Part shown: in pieces, positions 1 through 4,971 of the stretch
How the letters are laid out: each line of letters starts with the position of its first letter
How positions within the stretch are numbered: the first letter of the stretch is position 1
The notes under the pieces: model-generated
Seen by the model: only the letters and a program-made list of their open reading frames with translations
What the model was told of the DNA's origin: nothing
The model's database searches: none
Source: Candidatus Aminicenantota bacterium
GTDB lineage: Bacteria; Acidobacteriota; B3-B38; Guanabaribacteriales; B3-B38
Length of the DNA stretch: 7,908 nt
Direction: 5' to 3'
Assembly (NCBI GenBank): GCA_029880275.1
Contig: JAOUOQ010000083.1
Coordinates: 1-7,908, forward strand
Translations under genes and position numbers: made by a program

Positions 1-1
1 T

Positions 2-289
2 GGTGGGCAATTAGCTCTGGCAGTGGCAAACAGGGGGAATTATCGAGCAATTGTAGCTGTTGCCTGCGAAGAGGAGCTGGAAAAAGGGATAATTGAATCA
101 GCACTGCCGGTATTGGGGATTATAAACCGTCGACCCGAGGGACCGTGCCGTAACACAAAGGTAGAGGCAGGGTTAGTGGAAAGAGCTATTAACCATTTCC
201 TGGAAGGCAATCAATCTCTGAAAAAAAGCGTAGAGGTTACTTCTATGCCTCGTAGCAACAATTACAGATTAACTTTGCCAAAGGAGTAA
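2..289 (+). CDS. DUF116-family protein, C-terminal fragment (5' end outside window)
   Basis: The reading frame is open through the left edge; the first codons in the window read G-G-Q-L-A-L-A-V, so the GTG at 23 is an internal valine codon and not the start. The visible 95 or so residues contain the signature I recognise from the DUF116 family: a hydrophobic strand leading to V-A-C-E-E-E-L, then a G-I turn, a strand ending P-V-L-G-I-I-N-R-R-P and the G-P-C-R-N-T-K-V block. The conserved cysteines of these two motifs are both present. DUF116 proteins are found mostly in anaerobic bacteria; their biochemical role is not established. The stop codon overlaps the region used as ribosome binding site by the next gene, so the two are probably co-translated. 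Family assignment is by motif recall; only the C-terminal part can be judged, and nothing can be said about membrane segments or N-terminal cysteines. Confidence 0.75.
   Translation, partial: GGQLALAVANRGNYRAIVAVACEEELEKGIIESALPVLGIINRRPEGPCRNTKVEAGLVERAINHFLEGNQSLKKSVEVTSMPRSNNYRLTLPKE
281..286 (+). promoter_or_regulatory. Ribosome binding site for the NFU gene, inside the end of the DUF116 gene
   Basis: AAGGAG forms the last two sense codons of the DUF116 frame and lies six bases before the TTG at 293. This strong Shine-Dalgarno match at good spacing decides the TTG start, since no ATG or GTG start fits nearby, and implies translational coupling of the two genes. Confidence 0.75.
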
Positions 290-292
290 AAT

Positions 293-511
293 TTGAAAGA
301 GAAGGTAGAAAAAGCGATTGAGAAGATCAGGCAATATCTTCAAGCCGATGGCGGTGATATTGAGCTGGTCGAGGTGCAGGAAGGGATAGTCAAGGTGAAG
401 CTGCTGGGGGCTTGTAAGGGATGCCCTATGGCCCAAATGACAATCCAGCAAGGAGTGGAGAGGGCTATTAAAAAAGAAGTGCCCGAAGTAAAAAGCGTAG
501 TTGCAGTATAG
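293..511 (+). CDS. NFU-domain iron-sulfur cluster scaffold/carrier protein (NifU C-terminal-like)
   Basis: A 72-residue protein consisting only of the NifU C-terminal (NFU) domain. The N-terminal helix (about residues 1-17) is followed by A-D-G-G-D-I-E-L-V, the typical start of the NFU sheet, and by the C-K-G-C-P motif with cysteines 41 and 44. In the family two such CxxC motifs from a dimer hold a [4Fe-4S] cluster that is handed to apo-proteins in the cytoplasm. After the motif come M-A-Q-M-T-I and an amphipathic helix ending in E-V-P-E-V, all as expected. The length is normal for single-domain bacterial NFU proteins. The start is TTG, chosen because of the AAGGAG six bases upstream. It lies just ahead of a POR operon whose subunits carry several FeS clusters, so cluster supply to those enzymes is a reasonable inference but is not shown by the sequence. 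Confidence 0.92.
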   Translation: MKEKVEKAIEKIRQYLQADGGDIELVEVQEGIVKVKLLGACKGCPMAQMTIQQGVERAIKKEVPEVKSVVAV

Positions 512-616
512 TCTTCTGTTTAAAACCCAGAAACCAAGAGCTTCTCTGCAACAACTGAATAAACACACCTACGGTTTTAGCATGCAATCGATAAATCTAT
601 AGGAGTTCAAGAAGGG

Positions 617-1168
617 ATGATCGAGGTTAGAATTCATGGCAGAGGTGGTCAGGGTGCAGTAGTAGCTTCTAAGATATTGGCGGTCTCCATATTCAAAGAG
701 GGGAAGTATGTGCAATCGTTCCCCAATTTCGGGGTGGAAAGGAGGGGAGCCCCCGTTACTGCCTACACTCGGATAGACGACAAAGCTATTCTCCTGCGCT
801 GCAAAATATATAACCCTGACCATCTGGTTGTACTGGACCCTTCCCTTATTGAAGCAATAAACATAACCGAAGGGTTAAAAGAGAAGGGATGGGTGATAAT
901 TAACAGTGACAAAGAACCAAGTCATTTCAATTCGCTACAAAAGCAATATCGTGTAGCCACCATAGATGCCAGTGGCATCGCCTTGAAACATGGCTTAGGC
1001 TCCAAAGCGAACCCCATAGTCAATACCGCCATATTGGGTGCCTTCTGCAAGACAACGGGGTTATTCCGTCTCACTTCCCTTATGGAAGCGGTTCGGGAAG
1101 AGGTCCCCTCTGCGCAAGAGCGCAATGTTCAAGCAGTGGAAGATGCATATCAGCAAGTAAAATATTAG
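617..1168 (+). CDS. porG: Pyruvate/2-oxoacid:ferredoxin oxidoreductase, gamma subunit
   Basis: This 183-residue protein has the usual length of a stand-alone POR gamma subunit. Visible family motifs are G-R-G-G-Q-G (residues 8-13) followed by a helix rich in small residues, the F-P-N-F-G-V-E-R-R-G-A-P-V block (35-47), V-V-L-D-P-S-L (71-77) and N-P-I-V-N-T-A-I-L-G-A-F (132-143). In characterised POR enzymes this subunit, together with alpha, beta and delta, forms the cytoplasmic complex that decarboxylates pyruvate with CoA to acetyl-CoA, CO2 and reduced ferredoxin, or runs in reverse. The start ATG has AGGAG at 601-605 (spacing 11), and the protein begins right at the first conserved strand, so this start is secure. 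A 246-base gap separates it from the other three subunits, so it could have its own transcript. Whether the substrate is pyruvate or another 2-oxoacid cannot be read from the sequence. Confidence 0.93.
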   Translation: MIEVRIHGRGGQGAVVASKILAVSIFKEGKYVQSFPNFGVERRGAPVTAYTRIDDKAILLRCKIYNPDHLVVLDPSLIEAINITEGLKEKGWVIINSDKEPSHFNSLQKQYRVATIDASGIALKHGLGSKANPIVNTAILGAFCKTTGLFRLTSLMEAVREEVPSAQERNVQAVEDAYQQVKY

Positions 1169-1170
1169 AG

Positions 1171-1234
1171 ATGCCTAACCCCAAGAGCTAATCTTCCAAA
1201 GTGGGGTCTCTCTCGCGTCTCGGAAGCCAGGCAT
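1171..1234 (+). other. Nested inverted repeats in the gap after porG; candidate structured RNA or attenuator
   Basis: Starting two bases after the porG stop, ATGCCT (1171-1176) is the exact reverse complement of AGGCAT (1229-1234). Inside it, ACCCCA (1178-1183) is the exact complement of TGGGGT (1202-1207). A third pair, CTTCC (1193-1197) with GGAAG (1222-1226), interleaves with the second, so these two stems would either exclude each other or form a pseudoknot. There is no U-run directly after the structure on the plus strand, so it is not a textbook intrinsic terminator. I recognise no known riboswitch class. Stems of five to six bases can arise by chance, so the structure is a candidate only. 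Confidence 0.3.
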
Positions 1235-1369
1235 AAAGGGAAAAAAGAAACCCCTCCTCGCTCCAAAGGGTGGCTTTCGACATCTTCTCTGAGAAGGTTA
1301 TGTTTCGCCTCTGGCTTCGCCGCTGTTACACGGATGAGCTAAAAGAGAGAAATGGGAAGCAGAGCCTCA

Positions 1370-1397
1370 TTGTTAAAAAGGGAATAACCGTTATTAT
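1370..1397 (+). promoter_or_regulatory. Possible sigma70-type promoter with overlapping palindrome ahead of the POR delta-alpha-beta genes
   Basis: TTGTTA at 1370-1375 (four of six matches to TTGACA) and TATTAT at 1392-1397 (five of six matches to TATAAT) are separated by 16 bases. A perfect inverted repeat, AATAAC-C-GTTATT (1383-1395), lies in the spacer and overlaps the -10 box, a placement typical of a repressor operator. A weakness is that transcription would begin near 1404, only about ten bases before the start codon and at the edge of its AGAGG ribosome binding site, so the leader would be very short. The boxes may therefore be chance matches in AT-rich sequence. Confidence 0.3.
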
Positions 1398-1414
1398 CTG
1401 ATAAGAGGTAAGCT

Positions 1415-2827
1415 ATGAAGGAAAAAGACGAAGATGAGATAAAGGTGGTCGTCTACCATTCGGAACAGGAGATGCCTCCGGTTCCCATGTCGGTAGCTAA
1501 CACTCTTTACAACAAAACAGGAACTTGGAAGTATGTCCAGCCTATCTATCAGAACAAGACTCCACCTTGCAATGCCGGCTGCCCGGCAGGAGAGGACATT
1601 GAGGGATGGCTCTCTCTGGCGGGTAAAGGGGATTTCTCAGAAGCGCTCCAGCTCCTCCTCAGCGAGAATCCCTTTCCGGCTATCTGCGGACGCATATGCT
1701 ACCACCCCTGTGAGAAAGCGTGCAATCGCGGCAAGTTCGACCAGCCCCTGAGCATCAACTCAGCGGAGAGGTTTTTGGGAGACTACGGGATAAAGCAAGA
1801 GGCAACAACTTCTATCTCCACAGAGCGCAAAAAGGAGAGAGTAGCCATCATCGGCAGCGGACCTGCCGGACTCGCCTCTGCCTATCACCTGGCAAATATG
1901 GGCTATTATGTAGCCCTTTTTGAAGCCTCAGACCGACTGGGTGGCTCTTTAATAAAAAAATACTCCCGCGAGCGTCTTCCTGCAGAGGTGGTAGAAGCTG
2001 AAACAGAAAGGATAATCAAAAAGGGGATAGAGGTAAGAGTCGGCACTAAAGTGGGGAAGGATGTCTCACTGGAAAGCTTACAGCGGGAATATCAGGCCAT
2101 ATTGCTGGCTACCGGCGACCAGAAAAGCAAAATCCTCAAAGCCGCTAAGGGAAAGGCTATCCTCTCAGGATTGGAGTTCCTGGAAGATACCGGGGTGAAA
2201 TGGGGGGTGAAGCTGGAAGGGGGGATAGCCATTATTGGTGAGCGGGATATTCCCGAAAAGGAGATTAAGTCCACTCCTCGCATAATGACCGACTCTATGG
2301 GTGCTACCCATGAAAAGGGAGTGTTCGCCTGTGGTGACATCACCTTTATTCCCAGAGCGATAAACCATGAGGTTGGCTCCGGAAAGCGGGCTGCGATGGC
2401 TATTGACTCTTATCTCAGAGGAGAGGACATAGAAAAGAAGCTTGAGCTGGTAAAAGTGGGCGAAGGAGAATTGGTCTCTATGAGGAGCTATATCACCGGC
2501 ACGGCCAAATGGGTCAACAAAGTAGTAAGCTTTGATGAGCTTAACCTCGACTATTTTGAGGAAAAGTCCCGCTTCCTCACGCCCGAGATGTTTGCTAAAG
2601 GAGCCATAATAAAAGACGAAATAGCCATTCAGGAGGCAGAAAGATGCTTCCATTGTGGGGTATGCACTCAGTGCGATAACTGCTACATCTACTGCCCTGA
2701 CCTGGCTATCCGTCGCCGGAAAGACAGCCAAGGATACTCGATAAACTACGACTATTGCAAGGGATGCCTCATATGTGTCCATGAATGTCCCCGCAATGCT
2801 ATGTCTTATGAGGGGGTGGTAAAATGA
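1415..2827 (+). CDS. GltD-like FeS-flavoprotein fused to POR delta-type 2[4Fe-4S] domain, NAD(P)H domain largely missing
   Basis: Domains in this 470-residue protein, in order. Residues about 45-125 are a glutamate-synthase-small-subunit/dihydropyrimidine-dehydrogenase FeS domain with cysteines 52, 56, 91, 95, 99 and 103. An FAD-binding Rossmann half follows, with G-S-G-P-A-G at 147-152, the acidic E170 and L-A-T-G-D at 231-235. The second FAD half has G-V-F-A-C-G-D at 302-308. A linker leads to a C-terminal ferredoxin domain with clusters at C417/C420/C423/C427 and C448/C451/C454/C458, plus extra cysteines 411 and 414. GltD relatives carry an NADPH-binding domain with a G-G-G-N motif between the two FAD halves, usually more than 100 residues. 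Here only about 30 residues (I-I-G-E-R-D onward, 273-303) remain and the motif is absent. The ferredoxin part fills the role of POR delta; the flavin part probably passes electrons to an unknown partner. AGAGG at 1404-1408 supports the start. The stop overlaps the alpha gene as ATGA. Confidence 0.85.
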   Translation: MKEKDEDEIKVVVYHSEQEMPPVPMSVANTLYNKTGTWKYVQPIYQNKTPPCNAGCPAGEDIEGWLSLAGKGDFSEALQLLLSENPFPAICGRICYHPCEKACNRGKFDQPLSINSAERFLGDYGIKQEATTSISTERKKERVAIIGSGPAGLASAYHLANMGYYVALFEASDRLGGSLIKKYSRERLPAEVVEAETERIIKKGIEVRVGTKVGKDVSLESLQREYQAILLATGDQKSKILKAAKGKAILSGLEFLEDTGVKWGVKLEGGIAIIGERDIPEKEIKSTPRIMTDSMGATHEKGVFACGDITFIPRAINHEVGSGKRAAMAIDSYLRGEDIEKKLELVKVGEGELVSMRSYITGTAKWVNKVVSFDELNLDYFEEKSRFLTPEMFAKGAIIKDEIAIQEAERCFHCGVCTQCDNCYIYCPDLAIRRRKDSQGYSINYDYCKGCLICVHECPRNAMSYEGVVK

Positions 2828-3987
2828 AGAAAATACTGATGGGGAACCACGCCGTATCCTATGGAGCGTTATTATCCCGGGTAGAGGTAATCGCAGCTTA
2901 CCCTATAACACCTCAGACTCAGGTAGTGGAAAAGCTTTCAGAGATGTGCGCCCAGGGGAAGCTCAAGGCAAGATATATCAATGTCGAATCGGAGCATTCG
3001 GCAATGGCCGCATGCATCGCTGCAGAACAGGCAGGAGCCCGCGCTTTCACCGCTACCTCTTCCCATGGATTGACTCTGATGCACGAACTTCTCCACTGGG
3101 CGGCGGGAGCCAGACTCCCTATTGTCATGGCTAATATCAATCGCTCAATGGCACCCGGTTGGTCGATATGGACTGACCAGAACGACAGCCTCTCCCAGCG
3201 AGATACAGGATGGCTGCAAATCTATTGCGAAAGCAGTCAGGAGGTGCTCGATTCCATAATTCAAGCTTACAAGATTGCCGAGCAGGTTCTTCTGCCGGTG
3301 ATGGTGCTGTTGGACGCCTTCTTTCTCTCCCACACCTACGAACCGGTGGACATCCCGGACCAGGGGCTGGTGGACCAGTTCCTTCCTAAGCTTGACTACG
3401 CTTATAAGATCGATATCAAAGACCCCTGCTCATTCGGCTCCCTCCTGCCCCCTGAGTATTACCTTGAGTTAAGGTACAAGATGCAGAAGGCTATGGAGGA
3501 AGCGCATGATGTGATCATACAAGTAGACAAAGAATATCAGCAGATGTTTGGTCGGTCTTACGGAGGGCTGGTGGAGGAGTATCGCACCGAGGATGCGGAG
3601 CTGGTGCTGGTCGCCTCGTCCACCGCAGCCAGCACCTCCAGAATGGTGGTCGACCAGCTCCGAGACGAAGGGATGAAGGTTGGGATGCTAAAAATGAGGT
3701 TCTTCCGCCCCTTCCCTACCCAGGAAGTGATCAACGCCCTTAAGGGAGTGAAGAAGGTTGCTGTTATTGACCGCAATATCTCATACGGACAGGGAGGAAT
3801 CTTCTGCGAAGAGATAAGGTCTGTGTTATATAATATAGACCAGCATGAGAGACCTCCTGTTTTCGGGTATATTGCTGGACTGGGAGGGAGAGACATCACC
3901 CCCACCACCATAAGAGAGATATTGTCCCATACCCTAAAAGAAGATAAGCCAAAGGAGAATATAATATGGATAGGGGTCAAGCGCTAA
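2824..3987 (+). CDS. porA: Pyruvate/2-oxoacid:ferredoxin oxidoreductase, alpha subunit
   Basis: A 387-residue protein with the normal length of a separate POR alpha subunit. Near the N-terminus is A-Y-P-I-T-P-Q-T (residues 25-32), the conserved loop that in this family contributes to the thiamine pyrophosphate and substrate pocket. It is followed by V-E-S-E-H-S-A-M-A-A (54-63) and T-A-T-S-S-H-G-L (76-83), then the N-R-S-M-A-P-G-W-S-I-W-T-D-Q-N-D-S block, all typical of PorA. The C-terminal part contains the domain II-like region with L-V-L-V-A-S-S-T and V-A-V-I-D-R-N and ends in the conserved G-Y-I-A-G-L-G-G-R-D-I-T. In the complex it works with beta to cleave the 2-oxoacid and form the acyl-CoA. 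The start overlaps the previous stop as ATGA, with a G-rich ribosome binding site at 2810-2815, so translation is coupled. Pyruvate is the likeliest substrate; 2-ketoisovalerate or another 2-oxoacid cannot be excluded. Confidence 0.94.
   Translation: MKKILMGNHAVSYGALLSRVEVIAAYPITPQTQVVEKLSEMCAQGKLKARYINVESEHSAMAACIAAEQAGARAFTATSSHGLTLMHELLHWAAGARLPIVMANINRSMAPGWSIWTDQNDSLSQRDTGWLQIYCESSQEVLDSIIQAYKIAEQVLLPVMVLLDAFFLSHTYEPVDIPDQGLVDQFLPKLDYAYKIDIKDPCSFGSLLPPEYYLELRYKMQKAMEEAHDVIIQVDKEYQQMFGRSYGGLVEEYRTEDAELVLVASSTAASTSRMVVDQLRDEGMKVGMLKMRFFRPFPTQEVINALKGVKKVAVIDRNISYGQGGIFCEEIRSVLYNIDQHERPPVFGYIAGLGGRDITPTTIREILSHTLKEDKPKENIIWIGVKR
3951..3957 (+). promoter_or_regulatory. Ribosome binding site for porB, inside the end of porA
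   Basis: AAAGGAG lies eight bases before the ATG at 3966. It supports this start and therefore a 22-base overlap of porB with porA, although conserved POR beta sequence only begins around residue 18 and a shorter protein would otherwise be possible. Confidence 0.75.
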
Positions 3988-4874
3988 AGACGACCATCCC
4001 TGAAGAAGACTATATGACCTCGGGGCACATAGCCTGCCCTGGCTGTGCGGCACCGATTGCTATGCGATATTGCTTGAAAGCATTGGGGGAGAAGACCATC
4101 ATGGTGGTTCCTGCATGCTGCTGGACTATCATTGCCGGTCCCTTCCCCTATTCCTCCTTGAAAGTCCCTCTACTGCATACTGCCTTTGAAACCACTGCAG
4201 CCGCTGCTTCGGGAGTACGGGCAACCCTCGATATTAAAGGAGATGCCGAGACCACTGTGGTAGGCTGGGCGGGCGATGGGGGGACTTTTGACATCGGAAT
4301 ACAGGCTCTCTCTGGCGCAGTGGAGAGGAACGAAAATATAATATACATCTGCTATGACAACGAAGCTTATATGAATACCGGTATTCAGCGCAGCTCCGCT
4401 ACTCCCTGGGGTGCCTGGACAACCACTACTCCTGCCGAGCGTCCGGAGGATAAGCCTAAGAAGGATATCATAGAAATTCTGGTTGCCCACCAAATCCCTT
4501 ATACTGCCACTGCCACGGTAGCCTATCCCCACGACTTGATGGCCAAGGTTAAAAAGGCAAAAGGGATTAAAGGTTCCCGATTTATCCACATCCTCTCCCC
4601 CTGCCCTCCCGGCTGGAGGATGTCCGATGAGCTGACCATCAAAGCCTCCCGCCTGGCGGTGCAGACGGGGATCTTTCCCTTATACGAGGTAGAGAAGGGT
4701 CGAAAATATACTATTACGGTGCCAAGAAAGCAAGGGGTACCTGTCGCAGAATACCTTAAGCTCCAGAGAAGATTCGCTCATCTGAAGCCCGAGGATTATG
4801 ATATCATTCAGAAGAATGTCGACCGGGCATACGAGAGATTGCTCCGAAAAACCAAACAATCGGAAATCCTGTAG
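3966..4874 (+). CDS. porB: Pyruvate/2-oxoacid:ferredoxin oxidoreductase, beta subunit (TPP and [4Fe-4S] binding)
   Basis: This 302-residue subunit carries the thiamine pyrophosphate site and the proximal FeS cluster. The TPP/Mg motif begins with G-D-G-G-T at residues 103-107 and closes with D-N-E-A-Y-M-N-T-G at 131-139. Four cysteines fit the known cluster ligands: C24 and C27 in G-H-I-A-C-P-G-C, one of C51/C52 in P-A-C-C-W-T, and C213 in S-P-C-P-P-G-W. The residue after the second ligand is alanine where most relatives have glycine, a mild variation. The C-terminal block with A-V-Q-T-G-I-F-P-L-Y-E-V-E is also typical. The protein takes electrons from the hydroxyethyl-TPP intermediate and passes them to the ferredoxin domain of the fusion subunit encoded two genes upstream. 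It is the last gene of the plus-strand operon; I see no clear intrinsic terminator in the 97 bases before the convergent TPR gene. Confidence 0.95.
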   Translation: MDRGQALKTTIPEEDYMTSGHIACPGCAAPIAMRYCLKALGEKTIMVVPACCWTIIAGPFPYSSLKVPLLHTAFETTAAAASGVRATLDIKGDAETTVVGWAGDGGTFDIGIQALSGAVERNENIIYICYDNEAYMNTGIQRSSATPWGAWTTTTPAERPEDKPKKDIIEILVAHQIPYTATATVAYPHDLMAKVKKAKGIKGSRFIHILSPCPPGWRMSDELTIKASRLAVQTGIFPLYEVEKGRKYTITVPRKQGVPVAEYLKLQRRFAHLKPEDYDIIQKNVDRAYERLLRKTKQSEIL

Positions 4875-4971
4875 TCTAAGATTTGATACCTGGCGTAAAG
4901 ATACCGCTAATCAGGATTGCACCTTAACGGCCAAAGAATCTGAAATAAGAGAAAGTTCTATTTGTGAGGAT

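Noticed and set aside
512..616. A promoter or terminator in the gap between the NFU gene and porG
   Set aside because: A short TTCTG/CAGAA pair (514-518 with 528-532) and AGAG/CTCT pair are present, but there is no T-run and no convincing -35/-10 pair at proper spacing.
1284..1296. CTTCTC-T-GAGAAG palindrome in the non-coding block
   Set aside because: With a one-base centre it cannot form a full hairpin, and it is not next to any promoter-like boxes, so there is nothing to support an operator role.
2194..2325. A frameshift or pseudogene explanation for the missing NAD(P)H domain
   Set aside because: Only about 90 bases lie between the flanking conserved strands, so the missing domain cannot be hidden in another frame, and the reading frame continues into the intact FAD and ferredoxin motifs.
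2165..2782. A 205-codon open frame on the minus strand
   Set aside because: It lies wholly antisense to the FeS-flavoprotein fusion gene, whose motifs are unmistakable, and its translation shows no recognisable family. It is a shadow frame.
3558..3980. A 140-codon open frame on the minus strand
   Set aside because: Antisense to the conserved C-terminal half of porA, with a serine/threonine-rich product without family features.
4170..4589. A 139-codon open frame on the minus strand
   Set aside because: Antisense to the TPP-binding core of porB; the product has no recognisable motif.
4875..4971. A bidirectional terminator between the convergent porB and TPR genes
   Set aside because: I found only a weak bulged pairing (TCAGGATT with AATCTGA), a direct GATACC repeat at 4885 and 4900, and no GC-rich stem followed by a T-run on either strand.
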